A DNA stretch of 64,000 bases from an uncultured Rikenellaceae bacterium (GCA_949287525.1 CASEGL010000004.1:1-64000); one strand, 5' to 3'; positions 7,405-16,273 are shown, counted from the stretch's first letter. A program made the numbers and translations. Notes: generated by a model not told the origin, from the letters alone.

Positions 7405-9798
7405 TCAGAACGGGTAACCGATGCCGAAGTTGAAGGCGGTGTCGCTCCAGCGGAAGGTCTTGATCCACCGCTCGCCGGCCGGACGGCTCGGGTCGTGGAG
7501 CCGCATGCCCCAGTCGAGGCGGATCACCACCAGGTCGAGGTCGTACCGCAGGCCGAAACCGGTATTGAAGCCGAGCTGTTTGTAGAACCGGTCAAAACGG
7601 AATACCTCCTCCTCGGCCGCACCCGGAATGCCGGCCATCCACACGTTGCCCGCATCGAAGAATACAGTCCCCCGCAGAGCGCTCCAGATCGGGAAGCGGA
7701 ACTCCAGGTTGGCCTCCAGGCGCATGTTGCCCAGCTGATCCTTGAATCCCGATTCGCGGCCCAGGGTCGAGGTGCCCGGGCCGAGCGTACGAACCGGCCA
7801 GCCGCGCATGCTGTTGCTGCCTCCGACATAGAACATCCTGTCCATCGGCAGCGTGGAGGAGTTGCCGTAGGGCAGCCCGATACCGCCGTATACGCGATAG
7901 GCGATCGCCGTCCGCAGGCCGAGCGGGATCGTGCTGCTGAAACTGACATCCGTACGGAAATACTGCGAATAGCGGATATTGAATACCTTATAAAAGGTCT
8001 CCGTCCGCGGCGTACCGTCCGCTCCCGTACCGACCACCTCCGTCACGGGCGACGAGAACCAGTGCGCCAGTGCATCGGTCAGGTTGCCGGCCGTCTCGGC
8101 ATTCACGCGTACCGTGATCGAATGGCCGTGCCGCGTTTCGGGCAGATTATAGACATACGCCCCCGAAATGGCGGCGATATACTGCGACTTGTAACTCTCG
8201 CGCAGGTAGCTGTTCTGAATGGAGTTCAGGAACGCCTCGTCGATATAGCGCACATCCACCAGGTTGAAGTCGATCGGCCGCACCGTATAGGTCGAATGGC
8301 GTCCGTTGCCCCACGTGTAGCCGATGTTGGCACCGGTGATGTTTCGGTCGTATTTCGACTTGCGCTGCAGGTTGGTGGAGACCTCCATGCGGGTGGTCGG
8401 ACGGAACATCCGTCCGCGGCGGTCGAAACGGGACAGTCCCAGAAACCGCGGGAAAGTCACCGAAGCCGACAGTCCGATCTCATAGGAATTCTTGAGAACG
8501 GTCTCGTCCTTATTGAACTCGTATCCGCCCGTCAGGCTGATATTCAGCAGTTCGGCTCCGCGGAAAACATTGCGGTTCAGGTAGCTGATAGTCGGGCGCA
8601 GCGCATAGAAGGCCGACGACATGGTTCCCTCGAAATCGATCGTATAGCCCTGCAGCATGGCCGGTGTACAATAGATGTTGCAGTCGAGCTGACGTTGCGG
8701 CACAACGACGGAAGTGTCTGCGGGCTGGGTTGAAAGACCGGCCAGCGAATCCGCCGCAGCCGTGGGTGGCACCGGCGAATAGACCAGGCTCGTGCTGTTG
8801 TAATAGTCCATCCGCTGCAGGTTCGCCGCCGTGCGCTGCACGTTGTCGGTGCGGTAGAGCGCACCCCGATAGAGCGGGATCGCCCGCCGGAACGTCTGCG
8901 GCCGCACCTTCGGCTTGCCCCGACTGATGATCTTCAGCCCGCGGAAATCGAGCGTATCCATCCCCTGCAGATACTCCGGATCGGTTGCCGCACGGGTGGC
9001 GTTGTAGTCGGGATAAACACAGATGTCGCCGATCCGATAGACGGCATTGTCGGCATACAGCGGATCGCCCTCCGCATCGTATCCTTCGATCTGACGGTGA
9101 ACGATCATTGTCAGATCGACCAGGTGGTTGCCGATCAGCGTATCGGCTTCGTAGGTGATGTTATTGACCGAAAAGGCATAATAGCCGCGGTTCTTGAGGT
9201 CGGCCACGATCCGTTTGCGCTCATTGTCCAGCACGTCCAGATCGAAGATCATCCCCTCGTGGATAAGCGTCCGGGCGGTGTCGCTCAGGATAACCTCCTC
9301 CAGCGACCTATCCAGAAACCGGTAGCGGAATGTATGGACGCGGAACGGCTCGCCCTGCCGCACCGAATAGACGACCGTCGCCTTGCGGTTGCGCCGGTAC
9401 CGGATCTCGTATTCGCTCGAAGAATCGTAGAAGCCGCGCCGCCTCATGTACAGCAGGATATTCTGATCCGACAACGCGGCCTGCGCCGTATCGAGCAGCA
9501 CGGGCTGGCTTCCCAGCCGCCGGAGCATATTGTTCCAGCCGTTGTGCTTTTCGGGATCGGCCTGATTGTACAGCCAGGCGGGGAAGTTGGTTCCCAACAG
9601 TTTTTTGGAGGGACTCTGCCGGATATAGCGATCCAGATCGCCGGCCGAAATGCGTTCCTCGCGCGGAGCGCTTTTGTCGGTCTCGATCTCGTTGGACGTC
9701 AGCATGTAGCTGTCCGGAGGCAGGTGGCGTGTCACCGAACACGACCATGCCGTCAGCAGGCAGCACAACGCCGACAGGTATTTCCGGCCCCTCTTCAT
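7405..9798 (-). CDS. tamL: OMP85-family outer-membrane lipoprotein, TamL-type
   Basis: A 797-residue protein with a lipoprotein signal (LTAWSC, Cys20), POTRA-like repeats over about residues 100-270 and a C-terminal half with the amphipathic strands of a 16-strand OMP85 barrel, ending in Phe (GIGYPF). The segment GGSNSMRGWPVRTLGPG matches the conserved barrel loop with the (V)RG(F/Y)-like motif of the BamA/TamA family. The combination of a lipidated N-terminus and an OMP85 barrel is characteristic of Bacteroidetes TamL, which is thought to work with TamB in outer-membrane protein assembly or lipid transport. No tamB is in the window. It lies 9 bp after the nitroreductase gene on the same strand and is probably co-transcribed. 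Confidence 0.88.
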   Translation of the reverse strand: MKRGRKYLSALCCLLTAWSCSVTRHLPPDSYMLTSNEIETDKSAPREERISAGDLDRYIRQSPSKKLLGTNFPAWLYNQADPEKHNGWNNMLRRLGSQPVLLDTAQAALSDQNILLYMRRRGFYDSSSEYEIRYRRNRKATVVYSVRQGEPFRVHTFRYRFLDRSLEEVILSDTARTLIHEGMIFDLDVLDNERKRIVADLKNRGYYAFSVNNITYEADTLIGNHLVDLTMIVHRQIEGYDAEGDPLYADNAVYRIGDICVYPDYNATRAATDPEYLQGMDTLDFRGLKIISRGKPKVRPQTFRRAIPLYRGALYRTDNVQRTAANLQRMDYYNSTSLVYSPVPPTAAADSLAGLSTQPADTSVVVPQRQLDCNIYCTPAMLQGYTIDFEGTMSSAFYALRPTISYLNRNVFRGAELLNISLTGGYEFNKDETVLKNSYEIGLSASVTFPRFLGLSRFDRRGRMFRPTTRMEVSTNLQRKSKYDRNITGANIGYTWGNGRHSTYTVRPIDFNLVDVRYIDEAFLNSIQNSYLRESYKSQYIAAISGAYVYNLPETRHGHSITVRVNAETAGNLTDALAHWFSSPVTEVVGTGADGTPRTETFYKVFNIRYSQYFRTDVSFSSTIPLGLRTAIAYRVYGGIGLPYGNSSTLPMDRMFYVGGSNSMRGWPVRTLGPGTSTLGRESGFKDQLGNMRLEANLEFRFPIWSALRGTVFFDAGNVWMAGIPGAAEEEVFRFDRFYKQLGFNTGFGLRYDLDLVVIRLDWGMRLHDPSRPAGERWIKTFRWSDTAFNFGIGYPF

Positions 9799-9807
9799 GC
9801 CGTTCCG

Positions 9808-10554
9808 CTACTGATTGAAAAAGCCCAAAGCGACCAGTTCGTCGAAATACTTGCGCGAAAAGGCGCGGTTGTCGTCCCGCACATAACGCCGCTCGGTGAA
9901 GATGCGCGCCAGGTTGGGCAGTCCGTTCTCCCGCAGCAGCTGCTGCGTCTCTTCGGAGGCCTCCCTGTCGCGCCACAGCGCCTCCAGCCGTTCGGGCGTG
10001 TAGTCGCCGTAGGTTTCGTAATGCACCACCGCCTCGACCGGCAGCCGGTCGGTCAGCGGCGGCATCTCCTCCGGATACCCCACCGAAACGGTCATCACCG
10101 GAATCACCCCCTTGGGCAGCCGGAGCAGCGAGGCGATCTCGCCCGCATTGTAGAGCGTCGTTCCCAGATAGCAGATGCCCAGTCCGTGGGCTTCGGCCTC
10201 CAGCGCGGCATTCTGCGAGGCAAGCAGGGCGTCGGTCACGCCGTTCATGAACCAGCAGAAGTTGTCATAGGCCGGTTCGGCTCCCCGCAGTTCGCACCAG
10301 CGGCTGAAGCGGTGGACGTCCGCACAGAAGGTCAGCAGCAGGGGGGCCGTGGTAGCGGCCGGCTGGTTGAAATGTAGCTGAGCCAGCTGGCGGCGCATGG
10401 CGGGATCCGCCGTGACGACAATGCTGTAAAGCTGCATGTTGCCCACCGTCGATGCACGCACGGCCGCGGCGAGGATTTCGTCCAGCACCTCCTGCGGCAC
10501 GCTGTCGGGGCGATAGTGGCGCACGGAACGGTGCGCGGCGATCTCTGCAATCAT
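9808..10554 (-). CDS. Nitroreductase family FMN oxidoreductase
   Basis: The 248-residue protein has the nitroreductase fold signature: HRSVRHYRPDSVP at the N-terminus (FMN phosphate contact), RASTVGNMQLYSIVV, the central ALEAEAHGLGICYLGT helix and strand, and VGYPEE near residue 178. The long C-terminal extension, with YERLEALWRDRE-type helices ending at FFNQ, resembles NfsA-like NADPH-dependent flavin reductases. Such enzymes reduce nitro compounds or quinones by two-electron transfer; the physiological substrate is unknown. It is the first gene of a probable operon with tamL. Confidence 0.88.
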   Translation of the reverse strand: MIAEIAAHRSVRHYRPDSVPQEVLDEILAAAVRASTVGNMQLYSIVVTADPAMRRQLAQLHFNQPAATTAPLLLTFCADVHRFSRWCELRGAEPAYDNFCWFMNGVTDALLASQNAALEAEAHGLGICYLGTTLYNAGEIASLLRLPKGVIPVMTVSVGYPEEMPPLTDRLPVEAVVHYETYGDYTPERLEALWRDREASEETQQLLRENGLPNLARIFTERRYVRDDNRAFSRKYFDELVALGFFNQ

Positions 10555-10591
10555 ATTTTCGGTCGATTATAAGATTCGTTTTCCCATTATG

Positions 10592-10599
10592 CAAAGGTA
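10592..10599 (-). promoter_or_regulatory. -7 box of the nitroreductase-tamL promoter
   Basis: Reads TACCTTTG on the minus strand, 37 bp upstream of the nitroreductase ATG. It is divergent from the dapF promoter. Confidence 0.6.
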
Positions 10600-10710
10600 A
10601 TCATTCTTCATGACCCGTCGCCGCCCTCCCTGTGTATTTTATCGTCTGCCGGAGCGGCTTCCGGCGTCGTTTTTTGTCTGCCGAAGAACCGTTATTCAAA
10701 AATTCATCGT

Positions 10711-10718
10711 TACATTTG
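10711..10718 (+). promoter_or_regulatory. -7 box of the dapF promoter
   Basis: TACATTTG ends only 7 bp before the dapF ATG, so the transcript should start at or next to the start codon. No -33 TTTG is seen at the usual distance. Confidence 0.6.
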
Positions 10719-10725
10719 CGTACTT

Positions 10726-11529
10726 ATGAAACTGACGTTCGGCAAATACGAAGGAGCCGGCAACGACTTCGTCATCATCGACAACCGCGGCCTGGGCATC
10801 GACCCTGCACCGGAGTGGGTGGCCGCCGTGTGCGACCACCGTTTCGGCATCGGCGCCGACGGCCTCATGCTGCTGGAGAATGACCCCAGCGAGCCATTCC
10901 GCATGCGCTATTTCAACTCCGACGGCCCCGAAGCCACCATGTGCGGCAACGGCGGCCGGTGCATCGTCCTGTTCGCCGCCCATGCGGGGCTGCTGGCCGA
11001 CGGCCGCATCTCCTTCGCGGCCATGGACGGACGCCACACCGCAACGCTGCTCTCGCGCACCGACGACGGCGCCGTCGTCTCCCTCGGCATGCGCGACGCC
11101 TCCCTGCCCGAACGGCTGCTCGAGGGCTGGTTCGTCGATACGGGGTCGCCCCACTTCGTCCGTTTCGGCGAAGGCATCGATACGATGGATGTCTTTGCCG
11201 AGGGACGCCGCCTGCGCGCCCTGCCCGAATTCGTCAGCCGCGGCGGATCGAACTTCAATTTCGTGGAGCCGGACGGCGACGCCTTCCGGGTGCGTACCTA
11301 CGAACGGGGCGTGGAGGACGAAACGCTGGCCTGCGGCACGGGCGCCGTGGCCGTGGCCGTAACCGCCGCAGCCGTGCTGCGGCCGGACAGCAGCCGGTTC
11401 CGCATTCATGCCCGCGGCGGAGAGCTGGAGGTGGCGTTCCGACGCGACGGCAACGTCTTCCGTGACATTCGCCTCACCGGCCCCGCACGGCGTGTCTTTA
11501 CCGGCGAACTGAACACCGAAAATTTTTGA
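10726..11529 (+). CDS. dapF: Diaminopimelate epimerase
   Basis: The 267-residue product has both catalytic cysteine motifs of DapF: MCGNGGRC with Cys73 and ACGTGAVA with Cys203, plus the substrate-contacting GAGNDFV at residues 10-16. It interconverts LL- and meso-diaminopimelate in the cytoplasm, supplying lysine and the peptidoglycan cross-linking residue. The gene stands alone; dapA, dapB and dapL homologues are not nearby. Its -7 box lies immediately before the ATG, so translation may use a leaderless or nearly leaderless mRNA. Confidence 0.97.
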   Translation: MKLTFGKYEGAGNDFVIIDNRGLGIDPAPEWVAAVCDHRFGIGADGLMLLENDPSEPFRMRYFNSDGPEATMCGNGGRCIVLFAAHAGLLADGRISFAAMDGRHTATLLSRTDDGAVVSLGMRDASLPERLLEGWFVDTGSPHFVRFGEGIDTMDVFAEGRRLRALPEFVSRGGSNFNFVEPDGDAFRVRTYERGVEDETLACGTGAVAVAVTAAAVLRPDSSRFRIHARGGELEVAFRRDGNVFRDIRLTGPARRVFTGELNTENF

Positions 11530-11559
11530 CTGCCGCCCTCTTCGTGCCGTAAATTTTCC

Positions 11560-11567
11560 TAATATTG
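11560..11567 (+). promoter_or_regulatory. Possible -7 box ahead of the 68-aa gene
   Basis: TAATATTG matches TAnnTTTG at seven of eight positions, 141 bp upstream of the small acidic protein's ATG. No clear -33 element. Confidence 0.3.
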
Positions 11568-11708
11568 CAACAGCCGACACACGCACCTGACGGCAACGCA
11601 CGCATTGTAACCACAACACCACAGGCTGTCCGCTACCGGCCGCTTCCCGACCGACGGCAAAAGCCGCCATGCTATTATCCAATAACCACTTCCGGTCCAT
11701 TCACCATC

Positions 11709-11915
11709 ATGAAAACCAACAAGGGACTCCGCGAACCGGCCCGGTTCGACACGGACGATCTGCGCAGGGGGACTCGACTGGCTCCCGCCAAAAAAAGCGG
11801 CAAAGACCGCCGACGCATGTTCGAAGACGAAGACGACGGAGACGACCCCACCCCGATCGCCCGACGCGAATCGGCCTTCGACTATTTCGACGACGGCGAA
11901 GAAGAGGCGTCGTAA
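11709..11915 (+). CDS. Small acidic hypothetical protein
   Basis: A 68-residue protein with a basic N-terminal half (TRLAPAKKSGKDRRRMF) and a very acidic second half with an EDEDDGDD run and a DYFDDGEEE tail. There is no signal peptide, membrane segment or recognised domain, and much of it is probably disordered. The frame is open upstream, but the ATG at 11709 gives a typical short protein after an AT-richer leader. It lies 42 bp before the alpha/beta hydrolase gene and may share its transcript. Function unknown. Confidence 0.55.
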   Translation: MKTNKGLREPARFDTDDLRRGTRLAPAKKSGKDRRRMFEDEDDGDDPTPIARRESAFDYFDDGEEEAS

Positions 11916-11957
11916 CCCTGCCTCTGCACCAAACACTGACCTCCAGACAAACAAATT

Positions 11958-12797
11958 ATGGCTAAAGAAGAAAAATTCATCATGGCGGGCGACTGCGCCA
12001 TCCGGGTGAGCGACACCCGCCGCGGCGACCGTACAATCGTGCTGCTGCACGGCTACCTCGAATCGCTCGACGTCTGGGACGAATTCACCTCCCTGCTGGC
12101 ACCCTCGGCTCGCGTCATCGCCATCGACCTGCCCGGCCACGGCGTCTCCGAAGTCAAGGGTGAGACGCACACCATGGAGTTTCTGGCCGACACGGTGCGC
12201 GCCGCACTGGACACGCTGGACGTACAGCGTGCCGTGCTGGTGGGCCACTCGATGGGCGGATATGTCGCGCTGGAGTTCCTCCGCAAATATCCCGACCGGC
12301 TGGCCGGCCTCGTGCTGCTCCACTCGACGCCCAATGCCGACAGCGAGAAGAAACGCGAAGACCGGCTGCGGGAAATCGCCCTGATCAAAGGCGGCAAGAA
12401 GGAACTGATCTCCAAAAGTTTTCCCCACGTAGGCTTCGCCCCGCAGAACCGGTTCCGCCTGAGCCGCTACATCCAGGAGCTGAGCGAACAGATCGTCATG
12501 ACCGAGGACGAAGGCATCGTCGCCATCCTGCGGGGACTGCGCGAACGGCGCGACCTGAACGACACGATGCGCAACAGTTCCGTCCCGCAGCTCATCATCC
12601 TGGGACGTCACGACGAGTACATCACGCCGCCCGTTGCCGAAGCCCTCGTCGCTGCCCAGCCCCAGGCGCAGGTCGTATGGCTCGAAAACTCCGGCCACAT
12701 GGGATTCATCGAAGAACCCCAAACGACGGCCGACGCCATCCTGTCCTTCACCGGCCACCTCTTCCCGACGCAGGGTACGGACACTCCAACCGCATAA
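11958..12797 (+). CDS. Alpha/beta hydrolase
   Basis: The 279-residue protein has the alpha/beta hydrolase fold order: HGYLES oxyanion segment near residue 31, LPGHG at 59-62, the nucleophile elbow GHSMGG with Ser98, an Asp in GRHDEYITPP, and the catalytic His in NSGHMGF near residue 249. Soluble, with no signal peptide. The family includes esterases, lipases and C-C hydrolases, and the substrate cannot be told from the sequence. It follows the small acidic protein by 42 bp. Confidence 0.92.
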   Translation: MAKEEKFIMAGDCAIRVSDTRRGDRTIVLLHGYLESLDVWDEFTSLLAPSARVIAIDLPGHGVSEVKGETHTMEFLADTVRAALDTLDVQRAVLVGHSMGGYVALEFLRKYPDRLAGLVLLHSTPNADSEKKREDRLREIALIKGGKKELISKSFPHVGFAPQNRFRLSRYIQELSEQIVMTEDEGIVAILRGLRERRDLNDTMRNSSVPQLIILGRHDEYITPPVAEALVAAQPQAQVVWLENSGHMGFIEEPQTTADAILSFTGHLFPTQGTDTPTA

Positions 12798-12932
12798 ACC
12801 GCTCATTTTCACGCAATAGTTTTCGGCATCCGTCCGTTCTACCGAAGAACGGCGGGTGCCGAAACCATATCCGCCCCGTCCGCCGTCCGCCGCAAAATGG
12901 AGGGACAGCCGCACACCGACGCATTTTTTTCA

Positions 12933-12940
12933 TATATTTG
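12933..12940 (+). promoter_or_regulatory. -7 box of the three-repeat lipoprotein promoter
   Basis: TATATTTG, 36 bp before the ATG at 12977; the -33 element is not evident. Confidence 0.6.
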
Positions 12941-12976
12941 CAGTTAGCGCAATTACATAGCACAAACTTTATATCC

Positions 12977-13966
12977 ATGAAAAGATTTCTCACTATCGCC
13001 ACATGGGCCGTATCGATTGCGGCCGTGTGCCTTGCAGCCACGTCCTGCAAGAAAGATCCGAAACCGACCGTACCGACCAACTTGGAGGCTGCCATCTCGC
13101 TCGTAAGCAGCACCGAGACGACCCTGACCGTTTCCATCAACGTACAGGACGGCGCAACGGGCTACACCTATGCCATCGGCCAGGCAAGCGATGCCGACAG
13201 TTTCGCTGACGGCACCATGGAAGGCATCCAGACCCAGGAAGACGCTTCGGTAGCCGAAGTCGTTTTCGAGAACCTGCAGCCCGACACCCAATACACCATC
13301 TTCGCCCGGGCATTCAATGCCGCAGGCGATACCGGTAGCGTGGCCAAGCTGACCCGCAAAACCGCCGCTGCCCCCAAAGAGCCGGATCTCTCCCTCTCCG
13401 CCGTGCTGGATCCCGACGATATCACGGAAGAGGCATTCATCATCCGTCTGACGTATAGCGAAGAAGACATCGACGGCATCATCTACGCTGTCGGCACGCC
13501 GGACGATCAGGAAGCATTTGAAAACGGAACCCTCCAGGGCATCGAAACCGTTAAACCGACCTCGACACTGATCATCTCCAACCTGGAGAAAAACACCGAG
13601 TACACCGTCTTCATCCGCACCAAATCGGGTGCAGAGATGGGTCCGACGACCAGCGTAACCGGCAAGACGCTTGAGATCATCCTCTCGCTCGAACTGATCG
13701 AGAAGACCACTTCGTCGGCTACCATCCGCGTTACGCTCGGCGGTGACGCCACCCAGTTCAAATACACGACGGCCATCGACGGCATCGACGACATGTTCAT
13801 CAGCGGCACGTGGCCCGACATCTCGTGGATCTACTCGCCCGAAACGGTCGACATCACCATCCCCGGTCTGGTTGCCGGTTCGACCAACACGTTCTACGCC
13901 CAGGCCTATGCCGCCAACAGCGCACGCGGCGAGCTGCAGAAACTCACGTTTACGACCAACAAGTAA
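12977..13966 (+). CDS. Lipoprotein with three fibronectin type III-like repeats
   Basis: A 329-residue protein with a lipoprotein signal (LAATSC, Cys24) and three successive beta-sandwich-like units of about 95-100 residues (roughly 35-130, 133-235 and 236-329). The first two end in NLQPDTQYTIFARAFN- and NLEKNTEYTVFIRTKS-type strands, the usual end of FN3 domains, and share an alternation of YAIG or YAVG with D/E-F-x-(D/N)GT. The third is more diverged. No enzymatic motif. A surface-exposed binding or spacer role is inference. The ATG at 12977 is supported by the signal peptide and promoter spacing. Confidence 0.85.
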   Translation: MKRFLTIATWAVSIAAVCLAATSCKKDPKPTVPTNLEAAISLVSSTETTLTVSINVQDGATGYTYAIGQASDADSFADGTMEGIQTQEDASVAEVVFENLQPDTQYTIFARAFNAAGDTGSVAKLTRKTAAAPKEPDLSLSAVLDPDDITEEAFIIRLTYSEEDIDGIIYAVGTPDDQEAFENGTLQGIETVKPTSTLIISNLEKNTEYTVFIRTKSGAEMGPTTSVTGKTLEIILSLELIEKTTSSATIRVTLGGDATQFKYTTAIDGIDDMFISGTWPDISWIYSPETVDITIPGLVAGSTNTFYAQAYAANSARGELQKLTFTTNK

Positions 13967-13986
13967 ACTGTCCCGCCCGAAAAAAA

Positions 13987-14023
13987 GGACGGCCGGAATG
14001 CATTTTCGGCCGTCCTTTTTTTT
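13987..14023 (+). terminator. Terminator of the three-repeat lipoprotein
   Basis: A 9-bp stem (13987-13995 with 14007-14015) followed by eight T and preceded by an A-run, so it should work in both directions. Confidence 0.88.
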
Positions 14024-14062
14024 GTTCCCTTCCGCTCCTCCCCCGAAGAATCCGCGGAACGA

Positions 14063-14094
14063 TTTGATAGTTTATGAAATTATCGTTAGTTTTG
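14063..14094 (+). promoter_or_regulatory. Promoter of rpmI-rplT
   Basis: TTTG at 14063-14066, a 20-bp spacer and TAGTTTTG at 14087-14094. The predicted leader of about 95 nt before rpmI could carry the binding site for L20 autoregulation known from other bacteria, but no specific fold was confirmed. Confidence 0.8.
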
Positions 14095-14196
14095 CGAGCT
14101 GTTTAACCATTTGCGCCTGAAGCGATGTTCCCTTCCGCCCCGGAACGGATCGGACAAACGACGCGACAGGCTTAACCGTTTTAAAGTTTTATCGAA

Positions 14197-14391
14197 ATGC
14201 CAAAGATGAAAACCAACTCCGCTGCCAAGAAGCGTTTTGACTTCACCGGCACCGGAAAGATCAAGAGGAAACACGCCTACAAAAGCCACATCCTCACCAA
14301 GAAAACCACCAAACAGAAACGCAATCTGACCTACTCGGCCATCGTTGCGTCCGCCGATGAGGCAAAAATCAAAAGCCTGCTCGTAAAATAG
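14197..14391 (+). CDS. rpmI: 50S ribosomal protein L35
   Basis: A 64-residue basic protein beginning [14 protein letters not shown], with [22 protein letters not shown], the L35 signature. Part of the large ribosomal subunit. In most bacteria infC lies directly upstream; here the upstream gene is a lipoprotein separated by a terminator and a new promoter. The rplT gene follows after 154 bp. Confidence 0.97.
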   Translation: MPKMKTNSAAKKRFDFTGTGKIKRKHAYKSHILTKKTTKQKRNLTYSAIVASADEAKIKSLLVK

Positions 14392-14545
14392 TTTTACCAC
14401 TGTTTTGCGATGCGGGAGGCTGCCGCGGCCTCAAGTGTTGGCAACAACCCCGCCGGCGACCGACAACATTGTACAATCAAGAACGTACCAGCCCCGAAGC
14501 GTACGAGAGAAACGTACCGCTGATCGTTCGTAAAACTTTCAAATT

Positions 14546-14890
14546 ATGCCAAGGTCTGTAAATGCAGTAGCATCGAGAGCCAGAAGAAAAAAAGTTTTAA
14601 AGCTTGCCAAAGGTAACTTTGGTTCAAGGGGAAATGTTTGGACAGTAGCCAAAAATACTGTCGAGAAAGGTCTGACCTATGCTTATGTAGGTCGTAAAGA
14701 CAAGAAGCGGAAATTCCGCAGCCTGTGGATCCAGCGTATCAACGCTGCCGCCCGCATGCAGGGAATGACCTATTCGGAACTCATGGGTAAGCTCAAAGCG
14801 AAAGACATCCGCCTCGACCGCAAGGTGCTGGCCGATCTCGCAATGAACCACCCGCAGGCATTCGAGCAAGTAGTTAATACGGTAAAATAG
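14546..14890 (+). CDS. rplT: 50S ribosomal protein L20
   Basis: A 114-residue basic protein starting [19 protein letters not shown], with the conserved [24 protein letters not shown] segment. L20 binds 23S rRNA early in 50S assembly and in several bacteria represses its own operon. The spacer after rpmI (14392-14545) is unusually long for this pair and contains short inverted repeats, for example GTAC-GTAC around 14500-14518; it may hold a regulatory site. A strong terminator follows. Confidence 0.97.
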   Translation: MPRSVNAVASRARRKKVLKLAKGNFGSRGNVWTVAKNTVEKGLTYAYVGRKDKKRKFRSLWIQRINAAARMQGMTYSELMGKLKAKDIRLDRKVLADLAMNHPQAFEQVVNTVK

Positions 14891-14909
14891 GCGGTTCACC
14901 CCGTCCTTG

Positions 14910-14947
14910 AAACCCCTTCGCCTTCCGGGACGAAGGGGTTTCTTTTT
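14910..14947 (+). terminator. Terminator of rpmI-rplT
   Basis: An 11-bp perfect stem (14910-14920 with 14931-14941) followed by a T-rich tail. Confidence 0.9.
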
Positions 14948-15029
14948 GCAGGCTACCGCCGGGGAACAATCATCAGTTTCGCCGATCGCCGCATAGAAAA
15001 ATCCATTGCGAACGGCAGGTTTTATGCCG

Positions 15030-15037
15030 TATATTTG
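15030..15037 (+). promoter_or_regulatory. -7 box of the 54-aa winged-helix gene
   Basis: TATATTTG with a TTG at 15006-15008 spaced 21 bp upstream; 28 bp before the ATG at 15066. Confidence 0.65.
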
Positions 15038-15065
15038 TACCAGAACCCTATAATACAACAAGACA

Positions 15066-15230
15066 ATGGAAGAGCAGATTCTGAAAGCGCTCGCCGAGCC
15101 GAAACGCGCCGGCGAGGTAGCCGAGGCAACCGGCATCGACAAGAAAGAGGTCGAGAAGATCATCAAGAAACTGGTTCAGGAAGGCAAGGTGGAGTCCCCC
15201 AAACGGTGCTACTACGCCGTCAAGAAGTAA
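15066..15230 (+). CDS. Minimal winged-helix DNA-binding protein (54 aa)
   Basis: A small protein of 54 residues starting MEEQILKALAEP. It has a helix-turn-helix (GEVAEATGIDKKEVEKIIKKLVQEGKV) followed by a short wing ending CYYAVKK, the pattern of MarR-like or HTH_34-like small regulators in Bacteroides. It is nearly a bare DNA-binding unit. Support: a consensus -7 box 28 bp upstream, good codon use, and a stop just before a hairpin at 15260-15285. It stands alone, so the target is unknown. Confidence 0.8.
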   Translation: MEEQILKALAEPKRAGEVAEATGIDKKEVEKIIKKLVQEGKVESPKRCYYAVKK

Positions 15231-15259
15231 CAGGGGACAAACGGAACGTTCCCCCTGCT

Positions 15260-15285
15260 GCGGCCGCCTCCTTTGGGGCGGCCGC
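15260..15285 (+). terminator. Hairpin after the 54-aa gene
   Basis: A 9-bp perfect stem (15260-15268 with 15277-15285), 29 bp after the stop; no strong T-run follows. From here to 15487 I see nothing further. Confidence 0.5.
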
Positions 15286-15487
15286 AACGGTTTCCGGCCG
15301 CTGCTGACAGATGGCCTGCCACGCGCCGCGCCGGAATGGCACTGCGGAACAGACTCACAGACAACATATTGCATAAAAACCGCCACGCCGGCTGACAACC
15401 GATGGCAGCCAACGGCCTTCGGCATCCGATTTGCAACGATACTTTCGGAAAGGTAGTATCCGCCTGCTGCACAAAAACAACGGATAT

Positions 15488-15518
15488 TTTGCTTTTTCAA
15501 AAGAAGTTTGTAACTTGC
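15488..15518 (+). promoter_or_regulatory. Promoter of the ECF sigma factor
   Basis: TTTG at 15488-15491, 19 bp, then TAACTTGC at 15511-15518, a near-consensus -7 box. The predicted leader is about 95 nt. Confidence 0.6.
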
Positions 15519-15619
15519 ATGCATGAATGCCCCCACAAGGGCTTATCGAAAAGTATCATTTAAAACTGAATCGCCTATCGAGAAACTCTACTCCAACAAC
15601 TAACGAAGGAGAGAAGACA

Positions 15620-16210
15620 ATGAACAAGATGAGATCTGCGCTCAGCGACCGGCAGTTGCTTGGTGCCTATCTTTCTGGCGATCAGAATGCTATTTCCATA
15701 CTCATAGAGCGTCACTCCAAACGTGTTCTGGACTACATCCGCATGATGGTCAAGAACGACGAGATTGCCGACGACATCTATCAGGAGACCTTTATCAAGG
15801 TGGTCCGCTTCATCGACGACGGCCGCTACACCGACAACGGCAAATTCCTGTCGTGGGTGCTGCGCATTGCCCACAATCAGGTAATCGACCATTTCAGGCA
15901 GGCCAAGCAGCACAACAACCTGACGGAGAGCGATGCCGGCTACGACATCCTGAACACCAGGAAATTCGCCGACTCCTCCATCGAGGACCATCTGGTGAAC
16001 GAACAGATCGAGGCCGACCTGCGCAAGCTGGTGGACAACCTGCCCGCCGAGCAGAAGGAGGTGGTCGTCATGCGCTACTTCGGGGAGATGAGTTTCAAGG
16101 AGATCGCCGAGCAGACCAACGTCAGCATCAACACGGCGCTGGGGCGCATGCGGTATGCCCTCATCAACCTGCGCAAGATGATTCGGGAAAATCAGTTGGC
16201 TCTCGTCTGA
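15620..16210 (+). CDS. ECF-type RNA polymerase sigma factor
   Basis: The 196-residue protein has sigma region 2 (DEIADDIYQETFIKVVRFID and SWVLRIAHNQVIDHFRQ) and region 4 (LPAEQKEVVVMRYFGEMSFKEIAEQTNVSINTALGRMRYA, a helix-turn-helix), with no region 1 or 3: an ECF sigma-70. The frame is open to 15527, but the ATG at 15620, behind a GGAGAG purine run, gives the family-like N-terminus. Region 4 closely resembles the widespread Bacteroidales ECF factors. No transmembrane anti-sigma gene of the FecR type follows; instead there is a 48-residue acidic reading frame 63 bp downstream. Confidence 0.92.
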   Translation: MNKMRSALSDRQLLGAYLSGDQNAISILIERHSKRVLDYIRMMVKNDEIADDIYQETFIKVVRFIDDGRYTDNGKFLSWVLRIAHNQVIDHFRQAKQHNNLTESDAGYDILNTRKFADSSIEDHLVNEQIEADLRKLVDNLPAEQKEVVVMRYFGEMSFKEIAEQTNVSINTALGRMRYALINLRKMIRENQLALV

Positions 16211-16273
16211 CGCACACAATATAATCCACGGGCTTCCGTTTTCTATGTACAAAGACACCACCGAAAGAAGCCT

